Source: Tetrahymena elliotti 4EA (lineage: Eukaryota; Ciliophora; Oligohymenophorea; Hymenostomatida; Tetrahymenidae). From it: a DNA stretch of 64,000 bases. The notes beneath the pieces were generated by a model. That model was not told the DNA's origin. It did not search any database and worked only from the letters and a program-made list of their open reading frames with translations. The translations under genes and the position numbers were made by a program. Location of the stretch: assembly GCA_000231825.2 (NCBI GenBank), contig JH720312.1, positions 1,208,236 through 1,272,235 on the forward strand. Direction: 5' to 3'. Positions within the stretch are counted from its first letter, which is position 1; the number at the start of each line of letters is the position of its first letter. Below are positions 53,078 through 64,000 of the stretch, piece after piece.

Positions 53078-56000
53078 ATGAATTCCTCAAAGATATAATC
53101 CTTATGGAGCAACTTACCTGATAAATTGATTAAGCTCTCTACATCTCTCAAAGACTATATTGAATCAGATTCCTACTTGAGCGATGATGATCACTTATAA
53201 TTTTAAATGACTAGCATGGAAATAAAAGTATTTAACATTTCTAGAAGCAGCCAAATTATTGTTTGGCTAATAAAAGATGATTAAAATTCAATATATTTTT
53301 TATAATTATCTTAAAGGCTCTCAAAAACGACCTTCATGAAGGAGTCGCCTATAATAAATTCATAGAAACGCAAGAAAATAAATAGATTCTTTGCTAGTAT
53401 TTACAATTCCAGCTAAATCATGTATATAAATTTAAAATTCTTCTAATTTATTCAAATCAAATAAACCGCATCAAATTCTATTCGATAGTGTTAACACTAA
53501 GGCCACCATATTAACTTATTAAAATGATTACTCTACAAAACAATTTAAAATTACTAAAAGATTAATAAAGAGTGCTTAAATATAATTCTCTATTCATTTA
53601 TTTTTACAAGCACTGTCTTATAAGCCAATCAATTAATGCTTTATTGTTTAGCTTCATCCATCCATAATTACAAAAATTAATCAGTATCAAAAAATCTTAA
53701 AAATTTAAAAAGGCCAGCAAAATTGTTTAAAAAAAAAGTAATAGATACAAAACTAATAAATATTGGTTGGTATATTAATTTTGATATAATCGCTTCATTA
53801 ATTTATCATTTAATTGATAATCACATCAATTTGATAGAACTATATCTTTATCGTATCATGTAAACTTTAATGGCAAACTGTTAATTAAACCAACAGCTTA
53901 CTACGATTTTATATTTAAATCGTACTAAAATTGTTGTAGATTGCAACGATTTTATAAAATACTTTCAAATTGTGATTTTTTTTTTTTAAAAAATAACATT
54001 CCCAACATCATTTTATTAAATTAATAACTTATTATTTCTAAAATAGATAGAAAAATTGAAGAAAGATTTTAATAATTTCATTAGCAAAAACAATCTTTTT
54101 TGCAATCCACTTAGATCAGAATTCAACACTCCATGTGGCTCAAATATTTCACCACCCTAATAATCGATGAACTCATCAAACCCTTCGTCACCCTTCTAAT
54201 TTGATGGAAGAGTTAATCAGAAGAAGAATTTCATGTAAATAAATATTTAAATTTCGTTTCGAATTCCCACAGCAAAAATTAATCTTCATTCAATCTAGAT
54301 CTTAATATTTAATTGAAACGCGCTTATTTTTGTATTATTTGCTTGAAATTTTGATTGTAACCTCTCAAAATTCATTACTATTCAGCCAAGCAAGCATGAG
54401 CTAATAACAATTTTAAGTTGTTAAATATATACTATCTAATATTATTTGGGAGGTATTTTTATAAATTGGGCTAATTTTTTTCATGACTAAATATATGAAA
54501 TTCAAGTAAATCCGTCTAAAAATATATGGGAGAGAAAAATACCACACTTAATTTCTGTTATCAAAATATTAAGTTGAATAGATATTAAGCTAATCTAACC
54601 TTGGAATATTGTTAAAAATATGAAAGCTTAAGATTTTTTATTACTGACTGAAATATTTAGAAAGAATTATCTTAATTTTTGATATTTCAACAAAAATTAA
54701 GTGAAAAAAAGACCTTTTTAATTAAGCAAAATACCAATAATGATGGAATGTTGAATGAATATCTTACATCATCTCTAAATAAATACGCAATTTTATTTCT
54801 TTTATTATTGAGTATCTAGTGATTGAATGGTTTTATATTAATGCGCAATTTGAAAAATATTAATTTTTAATTCATTCCCTTACACAAATAGTGGTTCTAT
54901 TCGCTTCTTTTTGTCAAAACTACAATGCCAAAAAGATCCTTACACTGAGCTATATTCTTAAAAAGAAGGTGTGAATAAGTTTCTTTCAGAAACATTAATG
55001 AAACACCAATCTAAACTTCCATAAACTACTTATTCACTTGAGAGACTTTGTGAAATTGTAAGAAGTTCTCTACAAGACCTGCGCTCATAAATTATGTAAG
55101 TTCAATTCATTAATATGTTCAAAATAATTTAATACAAAAAAAATACTCCTCCAATCTTTATTGAAAATTGTTAAAAAAGTATTTTTGTGTTTGATTAGAA
55201 AGAATATTAAAATACTTGTGAATTAACTGATATAATTATATAAAAAGTGATGTTTAAATTGACGAAAGAAACTCCAAGTAGATAGATGAAATTGCAAACA
55301 TCAAAAAAAAATATAATAAAATAAAGACTATTCCACTCATTTAGTACATAACAAAATTGGTAATTATTTATTTTCTTATATAATTTTAATCAACTTTCAA
55401 TCTTAATTTTGGAACTTTAAAGCATGAATTAAATTTGTATTCTAATATTAACCAACCTTCATGAATATTATACAAAATAATCAATCAATCTACGTTTTTT
55501 AATTTCGTTTTTTTAAAGTTTAAAATAATTAAGGAGCTCAAGACTCTCTCATTCTAGTTTACTAAGGCAATTGCTACATTTGAAAAGCACTTAAGTGACA
55601 AAAAGTAAATAATAATTTATTTTATTAAAAGAATTCAAGACGAATAAACTAAAATTCATGCATGAATGTATTCATTTATTTATTGATTCCCGCCTTTTTT
55701 AGTTTAGAATCAGTTAAAAAAAATCTCCTGTAAAAATTCAAAACTGGGTTTCAAATTTTACAAATGAAAATTTAAGAAAAAAAATTTTCTACTTGATAGT
55801 TGCAAAAATTTTTAATTTGTTTGGCAAAATAAATACATTTTACAAAAATTGAATTCATACAAAAAAAATATATAAGAATTAAGAGAGTAAATATGTTCTC
55901 TTTAGCATTAAAGAAATAAGAATACTTTTGATGTAGAAATAAATAAATACATTTATCTATTTGGAAATATCAGCTGGAAGAAAAGAGTAAAATAGACATT

Positions 56001-57042
56001 GAATAATTTTAATACAAACAAGGTATAATAAAAATTAATATCAACCAAATCTTTCTAATTAATTTGATTAATTTAAAGAGAATAAAGAGTTACTCCCCAA
56101 ATAAATTAAACCTATCTTTTCACTAATATTCCATACTTTGTTCAATTAAAATATGCAAATAATACGGAATTTCTACTTAACTTATTCGTCTATTATATTT
56201 CATTTCAAAATACTCTAAATCAATAAGCATATTCCTTATTTTTTTTTACTAAAATCATAAGAAATCTTTAAAATGCTCAAGAATTAATTGAACATATTGA
56301 ATCTGAAACTGATATCAGATTCCGCATGAGATAATAAAGTGACCCTACGTAAGAACTCACACCAGGAAAGAATAACAACAATAGAGCTTTAACTGAGAGC
56401 AAAACACTTTCAAAATGTGGAAACGAAGACACAATTTATTCATTTAACTTTGAAGCTTAAAGTGAACAAACTGATGATTAATCTTCATTTTAAGATGACG
56501 CCTCTTCTTTGTTCTGTTCAGTTATGTCTACAGGAATTTTAGACAGAAGAACACCTAAAAATCTAAAACAAAAATCTGAGTGCGACAAAGAAAATTCTAG
56601 ATAAGATTAAAATAAGAGTTCTTAAAATTTAAATAAATCATAATCTCTTTAAAATAAAGAGAAAAAATACTAAGATGTTGATGATTCTAATTAGTCAAAA
56701 ACAGTTAAAATAACCTAAAACAATAGCTAAAAAAATAATCAAATTGATAAAATATATGGAGATAACTAAAATAGGACTGCACCAATATTAAAATCTAAAA
56801 ATCAAGACAGTTTAGATAGTACTGATAACCAATCTAACCTTCAGAAAAGTGATATAAAGAGTAAAACTGAGGATATTTACACCTAGAGAAATAATGAAAT
56901 GTTCCAATCAGCTAAAGAAAGCATGGTTTCAAATGCCCAAAGCAGTTTTGTTGATGACCAAACCTAAGTTGAAAGAAAATACTCAAAGAAGCTCCTAAAA
57001 GGTTCAGATGAAAAGTGCATGTCTAATTGCTCTATTTTCTGA
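53078..57042 (+). CDS. Unrecognised multi-exon protein with CaaX-like end
   Basis: Best model: exons 53078-53227, 54047-54234, 54892-55095, 55248-55359, 55519-55604 and 56262-57042, 506 residues. The last five exons are well supported by matching phases (2, 2, 0, 2) and clear acceptors; the first exon is less sure, and the acceptor at 55519 could also be at 55534. Introns are long for this window (818, 657, 152, 159, 657 bp). Residues about 110-275 are helical (L-Q-T-T-Y-S-L-E-R-L-C-like helices, then I-K-K-K-Y-N-K-I-K and F-T-K-A-I-A-T-F-E-K), and the last 240 residues are disordered, rich in Ser, Asn, Gln, Asp and Lys. The protein ends S-N-C-S-I-F, fitting a CaaX box for prenylation, so it may attach to membranes (inference). 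No domain family is recognised. Confidence 0.6.
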
Positions 57043-57827
57043 GCTAATAAATAAATACCTATTACTAAATTTTAATCAACCACATTAATCAATAGCATTA
57101 AATTATCGTATAAACTGCTAAAAAAATAAATGATAATACAATCACAACAATAATAATAAACTTAAAAACATATCTTAAATAATTATAAATTATGGCCTTA
57201 ATTAAAGCCAATTATTCTCAAACAAGAAACTTCAAAATTTGAAGCATAAATTTGAAAATTTTAATATTCTATCACCAATTTCTATCTTTAATTAAATCCT
57301 AGAAAGCACTATACTAAATTTCAATAAAAATAATATTTTTCATAAATAAAGAAAGGATTTCATTTGGCTTGAGTAGGTGATCAAGAGTGTTTGAAGTAAA
57401 ATAAGTAATAATAAGATCAAAAAAAAGCAAATGATAAAATAGTAAAATAATTTACCTAAACTAATAAATAAAATGTGAATATTCAAATAATTTTTATGTA
57501 TTTTATTATAAGAATAACAGTACTTTAATATTATATAATTCGTTTATTAAAAGATTTTAGTTTAAAAATATTATTTAATCTAACTTAATATAAAAATGCT
57601 AACAATCAGCTATTTAAAGATATCTTTCAATTTTTTATAATAATAATTATTAATAATTTGAAAAATGTTGTTTATTTTATTTAAGATATTACTCCAAAAT
57701 ATTTTTGATTTTCATTTAAATTATTTTTCACTTTCAATTTATCTTTGATTTTTTATGAAAATTTTCAGCTCTTTAAAAGTTAATCTTATTCCTTTTAATA
57801 AAATAATTTCATTAATTAATCAATATT
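57043..57827. other. Intergenic region between converging genes
   Basis: AT-rich sequence between the 3' ends of the CaaX gene and the FAD-binding gene. No supported feature. Confidence 0.5.
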
Positions 57828-60559
57828 TCAAAATATTTTTTAAATTTACATTTTTTCAATCTTAGCAAGGTGTTAATTCATATTTAATTCAGGATCATCA
57901 GAATTAGACTAAAAGCTACTAAAAATATTTATATTTTGAATATTTAGTATTGTAATAAGTTATTTTAATTGAAATATATTTACTTATAATAATATTTTTA
58001 TGGAGATTTATTATTGAAACTCTCTGCATCTGTAGGATAATCTTAATCCTAATATTGTATATATTTTTCTATATCTTTATAATTTTTTAAACTATTGAAA
58101 TAGCTTTCAATCATTAAATCTGGAATAACAGTATTATAATACTTCAGATCTCTTACCCTACAGATTAAAAATTAAAATTATTTGATTAAATACAATTTGT
58201 ATTGTTTTTTAAAAGTAATTTTTACCTAATAATTTTTTATTTATGTATTTCAGATTGTATTGAGGGATGATTTGAAGGTAATGCAAAGCAATCACCAATA
58301 CCATAAATACTTTTTAGACTTCCTTACTAGCTTTTTAATCTGCAAAATTCGTCAACCTAATTTAAAGGTTAGGTAAATAATGTAATATAAAGAATAGAAT
58401 TACTTCGAAGACTCCATCACTTTCATCTTTCAAGAGTTCGATTTCATTACCTCTAAGATCTTTAACCATAAGCTCAGATGAGCAAAAACTACTTGCATTA
58501 ATAATTAAATTTGTGTCATCTCCTAGGATTTTTTCAAGTTCTTCTTCAGTTTTATATGGTTCCAAATCAACTCTCTATTCATAACCCTCTATTATCTTTA
58601 TTTTATTTATTAATAAAATAATTTTTTATTCACATTTTTTTGAGTTAATTAATGAATACATCATAGAAAAGGTCTCTCAAAGGAGATTTAAGTCCTGTAA
58701 ATTCATGTATTTCTCCTTCTTTATTTTTAGAAGTTCCTTAAAATCGACTATAATTACAGTCAATAGCTTCTTTCTCTGTTTAAAAATGAATTTTTATTTC
58801 GCTGCTATGTGCTATAACTATCTCTCCTTTTTTGAATTCAGGTTTCAAAAAAGAAACTTTTTTCCACAAGAAATTATTTGAGTCTATGTTTCCAAAACAC
58901 TTACACTTACTAAATTTTGTATCTTCCTTCGACTGCTTGACTTCTTTTATTTTTTTCTAAAGAAATCTAAATTAGGTATTAATTGACATAATTTATTTAC
59001 ATTAGGTTATTTTTCAAATTAAGATTGAGTTGTTATTTTTGATCTTGGTGCACTTTAGGTTTACATACCATCAAAACACTCTTAACATTTGTAAGATTTT
59101 CTTTTGAATGCAAATTAGCTATTAGAGTTTGCTTCTAATTCATCATAAGAATATAGTTTAGGCCCATTTAATAACAAATAAGCACAAGCAAAAGCATTAT
59201 AAGAGTCACCTATAATAACAACTTTTTTATTTTCTTAAAATCTATTTAACTACTTAAATATCTATACACATCCTTTATCTTATAAAAAGTACTCACTATT
59301 CACTTACTAAATCTTACCATATTTTTATTTGAGAATATCAAAGTCTAAGCTATTTTATCTATTTTTATTTTATTTAAAACATATTCAACTTAAATAGATA
59401 AGCTAACATCTTCAAATAAATCAAAAAAATATTTAAAAATTCTAAATAAATTTATTCATTTTACATTGATCCTTTTGCCACTATGAGAGATTTACAACAA
59501 ATATTTTAAAATTTTTCTAAAACTTTTGGCTCAAAAGCTTTAGTTTCATCTAACTCAGTAGTGCTAGATTTTTACTCATCTTCGGATGGCATGATTTGAA
59601 CTCTGAGATTGAATTTACCATCATTTTAGAATTAAATTTATCTTACCTAGAATAAACATAAAATTTTACTTTATTTCTAAATAAATATTCTAATTTATTT
59701 ACAAAATGATAAGCTTTAAAAACAACTTTTTATTTAATATTATAAATATATCTCAAAAGTGTATTTCCAATTATTTGGAGATAGTAAGAAACTAAAGAAG
59801 TAGGAGGATACTGATTCCCATATTTTATTAACTCCTAAAAGGTTTAAGTAGAAATAATTTCTCTAAAAGCTCCTATGACAGAAGCTTCAAAAAACTGCTT
59901 GGCTTTATCTAGATTAACAAAAATATTTGCATCCTATTAAAAATTTAAACTTGTCCTTTAATTCTTTTCTTTTTTCTAAGTAGACTCTAGATTTATTTCA
60001 TCTTTATTAAAATTGTTTTTGGTTCCTTATTTATTTTATGCTGAAAAACTATTTTTATCTTTTTTTTCAAATAAAAAATCAAATATGTCCTAATAAAATA
60101 TTTTTAAAATACTATTTAACAGATATTAATTATTGCTTAATTAATTACTTTCTCTTTATAATAAGGATCCCTTAGGATCAATCTTGTTAAATCCATTCCA
60201 GTATAATTGCAACTTACAACTAATTAATAAGAAATTAAGCTTTATCATCTCAAAAAATATCATCTAATTTAATTATATTTTATTACCTTTTTAAAATTGA
60301 TGTCCACATCCAAAATATTCTCCTTTATCTAAAATAACAAAGCATTCATCTTTTAACATTTCATTTAACCTTTTTTATAATTTATTAAAAAATAATACTA
60401 TGCAATAAACAAACAAATAAAGTTGATCCAGTTTGATTATAGTTACCTGCCATTTCTTAATAATTTTATTAAAAAACATAAAGTAGATTGCCCACCTCCT
60501 ATAATAACTGTATGAGGACTTAAATCCCAATCAGGGATAGTAGGTTGTAGTCTATACAT
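57828..60559 (-). CDS. FAD/NAD(P)-binding oxidoreductase-like protein
   Basis: Eleven exons: 60559-60447, 60369-60287, 60219-60149, 60089-59703, 59646-59465, 59358-59065, 58966-58660, 58595-58404, 58356-58226, 58157-57984, 57918-57828; ten GT-AG introns of 47-106 bp with matching phases; 674 residues. A first dinucleotide-binding fold begins at V-I-I-G-G-G-Q-S-T-L (18-27), with V-I-L-D-K-G near 50 where the strand-2 acidic residue contacts FAD ribose. A second Rossmann-like motif, V-V-I-I-G-D-S-Y-N-A-F-A, lies at 325-336. Near 560-566 is I-Y-G-I-G-D-C, the G-D motif that binds the FAD pyrophosphate in flavin oxidoreductases. This order (FAD motif, NAD motif, G-D) fits flavin-dependent oxidoreductases or monooxygenases. 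Exon 4 holds a low-complexity Lys/Asn insert. The second Gly motif is incomplete (G-D-S in place of G-x-G), so catalytic activity is uncertain. Confidence 0.8.
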
Positions 60560-60938
60560 ATTAAACAAAAATTCTGCTTAAACTTAATTTATTAATTAAC
60601 TATCTATCTAAAATTGTCTAAATTTTTTTAATGAATTTTTTAATTGTTATTGAAAATTTAAAATATAATTTGTAGATTGTTATTTTCAATAAAATATGTA
60701 AGCAAGCGGCTAAAGTCATAGAATAATTCATTTAGTTTTGATTAGTTGAAAAATCAAAAAATTTATTAAATAATAATAATTATAAAATAAAAATAAAATT
60801 AGATCTATTATTTGGAAATCTGATCAAAAACACATATTAATTTTAATACAAATAAGATAACTATTCTTCATGATAAAAAATATTTTTAAGCATATTTAAA
60901 CAAGTATTCCTTGCAATTTTATATCAACTATTTCTCTT
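60560..60938. other. Short intergenic spacer
   Basis: About 380 bp between the ARPC2 3' end and the start of the FAD-binding gene, both on the minus strand. It must hold the promoter of the latter. AT-rich; nothing else seen. Confidence 0.5.
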
Positions 60939-62534
60939 TCATTTTTAAATAAGAATATTTTTTTTAGCTTCTTCTTACACTTTATTTGTAAGCAATTCGT
61001 CTCTTTGAGAGCGATAATTTTTTTCTTCTTCTTATTCAAATTTAGTACGTTAGAGATTGCTTAAATTTGTGTTTATGTTTTTAAGTAATCTAATATGCAA
61101 ATAGCTCTTTGAGGCAGAGATGTGGTAGTGAAGGTATTGTCTTTTTTATATTAACCAATAAAAATTAGAAAATGAGGAAACAAATTTGATAGTAATGTAC
61201 CTAAAAGTTCCCAAAAAGTTGCAAACATCATCTGTGTCACCAAGGAGGTGTTATTTCTTGAAGAAAGCTGATAATTTAAATTATGCAAATCTTAAAAAAA
61301 GTCTAAAGATAAAAATTTTACTGAATTGAATAAGACCATTTAAGAAGACTTCCTTGATATTTTTTAATTCAGGGAAAGCTTCAATTAAGTTTTGAGGGTA
61401 TACAAATTTTTAATCTTCCATGGTTCTTGAAATACTTGGAGGATTTTTTATATGTTTTTTGATATCAACAAATTCCTAAATTGGTATATATAAAATTTTA
61501 TATATATCTATCTCAATAATTTAATAAATTTACATCAAGCATAAGCTTTGCAATATTTCTATCAACAGTATCTTAAAAACTCAAACCAAAGAATAATGTG
61601 ATTGATTCAGCTTTATTAAATTTAATAAAAAGTTAACTTATTAATCAAAAACTAAATGAAAAATGATATCATACCATCACCCAAACACCATATTCTATCT
61701 CCTTGTCTTGTAGAATAAGTAAATTTAGCTTACTTTCCTTCTCTAACTTAATCAAAAGCGTATTGGAAAGGACAAGATAAGAAATTAACACGAAATTTAG
61801 CAAGTTCATTGCTTATATTCTCAATATTCTTTTTATTTTCTTCCTTAATCTTTTTTTTATTTTCTTCATCTTCAGGGGTGGGGTTTTTAATCTCTTTATT
61901 TTAAGAATAATCATTTTAAATATCTCTTTTTAAGTCTCTAATTCATACTTGGAATTTCTCTAATTATGTCTAATGATCTTGAAATAGTCATATCAAAGCC
62001 AGTAGTAGGAACACTTTCAAGCGAATATTCTAATTTATTTATAAATTTATATAAAAATACACTTCTATTGAAGAATTCGAAATATTTTCCTTTTACCTTT
62101 ATAGATTTTCTTCATTAAGTAATCGCCTGAGATCTTATAAATATCATTGAAGTTAGGAATTTTGAAGCTAAAGTATAATGTATTATTTTCCTCTTTAAAT
62201 TGAATGCAGTATCTAGTATCATCATAATCAGGGCAAGTAAATACACCACCAAGCTAGTTACTTTTGCAAAATAAAAAATAAATTTATTTAATGACATTTC
62301 TATTTATTTTCTTGATTCTGAAATATCTTCTTTCCTTAAAATTTTAATTTATCTTATCATCTTTCTGATGAAAAATGGTTTTTATTTGTAAAATTTATGC
62401 TATTATTATATTCTTTTTTGCTTTTATATAGAAATATAACCTATTTATAAATTGCAAAATTTATCTTACATGATGGTGTTGCTGACTTCTTTCTTAATCA
62501 CAGGATTAATGGGTTCTAATTTCATATATTGCAT
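60939..62534 (-). CDS. ARPC2: Arp2/3 complex 34-kDa subunit, ARPC2
   Basis: Eight exons: 62534-62470, 62317-62097, 62029-61949, 61893-61675, 61610-61534, 61475-61322, 61267-61201, 61140-60939; phases agree; 361 residues (about 300 in animals). ARPC2 and ARPC4 form the core of the Arp2/3 complex that nucleates branched actin filaments. Matches to the family along the chain: F-N-D-I-Y-K-I-S-G-D-Y-L-M-K-K-I-Y (family ...H-G-A-D-E-L-L-K-R-V-Y), F-D-M-T-I-S near 110, R-V-N-F-L-S-C-P-F-Q-Y-A-F, P-P-S-I-S-R, and best near the end R-Q-Y-L-H-Y-H-I-S-A-S-K-S-Y-L-H-I-R (family R-D-Y-L-H-Y-H-I-K-C-S-K-A-Y-I-H-T-R). The last intron (60 bp) and the one before (54 bp) are 3n without TGA; family length in this region shows both are spliced. 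A Lys/Glu insert near residue 125-145 explains part of the extra length. Confidence 0.9.
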
Positions 62535-63534
62535 TTTTAATTGTTGGCTAATTACCTTAAAATATATCTTAAGTACAATATTATTAGTATTTGCTTGATA
62601 GATTAATTGAAGCGGATATCTTTTGCTTTTTAATTATTTTTATAATTATTTATTTTTTATCAAAATTTATATGACTTTTATTTTTGATTAATTTGACTGA
62701 TTATTTAATCATTCCTTTCACAGTCTTCTAAACATAAACATCGTAATTACATATTTATTTTTGTTTGTGAATAGGGATCATTGCCTTGCCCAATCACCTC
62801 TTCAATTAATTTTAGGTCATATCAATTAAATAATTATCAATTTTTATATAATTTTTATAAATTTAAATAAAACAAATTTTCTATAAAATATTTTACTAAA
62901 TTTTTTAATTTCAAATTTAAGACAATAGTTTTCAGCTAAAAAAGTAAATAATATTATGGTATTAATTATTAATAAAATCTAAATATACTTTTCCCATAAA
63001 ATTATGTTTGGATTAATTTTGATCATATGTCAATTTAAAAAAATAGTAAAATTATTGATTTTTAATTTATTTTTTAAGATTGAAAAATAAAAAAATAATT
63101 TTTTATTTTGAGATTTTGAAGAATTAGAATCAAAAAAGATTTTAAAACTAAACAATTTTAAAATAGAAATTGACCAATAAAAGCAAAATATTTTTAAAGA
63201 AAGCATTTGATAAGTTTCTATATATTTTATATTGAACAAAAATGGAGATAAACTAGATTTTTTTGATGTGAAATATGTTAAGAAATGAAGCAATCAATAA
63301 TCAATACGCTGAACAAACAAAGATAAAGTGCAAAATATACGTAACTATAATTAAGATTAATCTTTATGCTTATAGATCTTATAATGCATTTTACTTTTTT
63401 GATAAGGAAATTAATTAATTGATTTTTTAATTTATTATAATTGAGATAAGGAGAAGTATTAGCCTCAAGTTTTAGAAGCTTATTAATTTTGCAGGAGGCA
63501 TATTTTGTAATTAGTAATGACCATTTTACTTAAA
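62535..63534. other. AT-rich intergenic region
   Basis: Upstream of ARPC2 and downstream of the small acidic gene. A minus-strand frame of about 87 codons (63030-63293) is Phe/Ser/Lys-rich and looks like chance. No supported feature. Confidence 0.5.
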
Positions 63535-63861
63535 TCATTCATAGAAACCTTTAATAATTGAACGAAGGTATTGTTCTTTGCTTAAATGGCACATGTGTGA
63601 ATTCAAATATTTTTCTTCTTCTTCAGTTAGAGGTTATTCAACTGAAGGATAAGTTGAGATGATCTCAGAGCTTATTTTTCTTTCAGGTGAATTTAATTTT
63701 TGATCATAGATGCTATGCGAGAAATCCTCTTCGTGAAGATCTCTATTCAAAATATGATGTCCATAAGAGTCATTCATCATTTTTTCTGGTTCTCTACCCT
63801 CAATGATGTCTGAGCAGTTCCAGTACTCATAATCTTACTTTTATGGAGAATTTCTATTCAT
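63535..63861 (-). CDS. Small hydrophilic protein of unknown function
   Basis: A single exon of 109 codons, 108 residues, TGA stop. The composition is charged and mixed (Glu, Asp, Ser, His, Tyr), with little hydrophobic content: probably soluble and partly disordered in its first 75 residues, with a helical end (E-E-E-E-K-Y-L-N then K-E-Q-Y-L-R-S-I-I-K-G-F). The codon mix is clearly unlike the AT-rich flanks, which supports a real gene. No family is recognised. After the TGA the same frame continues open for about 35 codons; nothing indicates readthrough. An upstream exon to the right of 63861 cannot be excluded because the window ends 139 bp away. Confidence 0.55.
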
Positions 63862-64000
63862 TTTTTGTATTTAAAAGTTGGTCCTTTGCTTTTTTTGTTG
63901 GTTTTTCTAAGTCTACTTAAATAATATTGTAAAATAAATTAGATTATAATTATAAAAAAATTTTAAGTAAACTTGTTATAAAGTGGGTTCTAATTGGAAA

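Noticed and set aside
59646..59703. Apparent frameshift or 23-bp micro-intron in the FAD-binding gene
   Set aside because: A normal 56-bp GT-AG intron (59647-59702) restores frame in phase 0, so no frameshift or ultra-short intron is needed.
62115..62297. Minus-strand ORF starting at an ATG at 62297 with a hydrophobic N-terminus
   Set aside because: It is a +1-shifted reading of ARPC2 exon 2; the frame entered from exon 1 in phase 2 gives family-matching sequence.
63430..63534. Stop-codon readthrough of the small acidic gene past its TGA
   Set aside because: The frame stays open after TGA for about 35 codons, but the sequence loses coding character and there is no sign of a recoding element.

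Overview
This window looks like a macronuclear chromosome segment of a ciliate, most likely Tetrahymena or a close relative (inference). Every gene model that reaches its own end stops at TGA, and TAA and TAG occur dozens of times inside reading frames where conserved proteins need glutamine. The DNA is very AT-rich. Most introns are short (about 45-160 bp), begin GTA and end in a T/A-rich AG. I see no telomeric repeat array, rRNA, tRNA, CRISPR or mobile element, so this is probably an internal stretch. Standard-code ORF calls are misleading here; I built the models by reading with TGA as the only stop and requiring matching intron phase at each junction.

Layout, left to right: a BTB/POZ gene cut by the left edge (-); a four-exon beta-propeller-like gene (-, 2133-4363); a small MGC-start protein (-, 5677-6240); a B-box protein (-, 9311-10357); a Gln-rich coiled-coil protein (+, 11988-13382); a small two-TM protein (+, 13794-14181); mitochondrial-type enoyl-CoA hydratase (-, 14389-15307); ESCRT-III Vps24/CHMP3 (-, 16793-17494); a second zinc-finger protein (+, 18331-20451); a multi-TM protein with a weak histidine-kinase-like segment (+, 20734-23676); a large acidic protein (+, 24261-26741); two tentative small genes; a 2211-residue cysteine-rich surface-type membrane protein (+, 28836-35952); a calcium-dependent protein kinase (-, 36641-38596); the PP2A scaffold A subunit (+, 40101-42100); an eIF4G-like MIF4G protein (-, 42775-45081); a tandem pair of four-TM paralogues (-, 46793-49412); a multi-exon gene ending in a CaaX-like motif (+, 53078-57042); an eleven-exon FAD/NAD(P)-binding protein (-, 57828-60559); ARPC2 of the Arp2/3 complex (-, 60939-62534); and a small acidic protein (-, 63535-63861).

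The genes are monocistronic and unrelated in pathway, as expected for a ciliate chromosome; only the 46.8-49.4 kb pair is a real cluster, a local duplication. Housekeeping identities (crotonase, Vps24, CDPK, PP2A-A, eIF4G, ARPC2) rest on family motifs and are strong. The most unusual items are the giant CxxC-repeat membrane protein, the tandem paralogues with a shared intron, the many stop-free 3n introns, and the unrecognised CaaX-ending gene. Long spaces between genes are AT-rich and mostly featureless.
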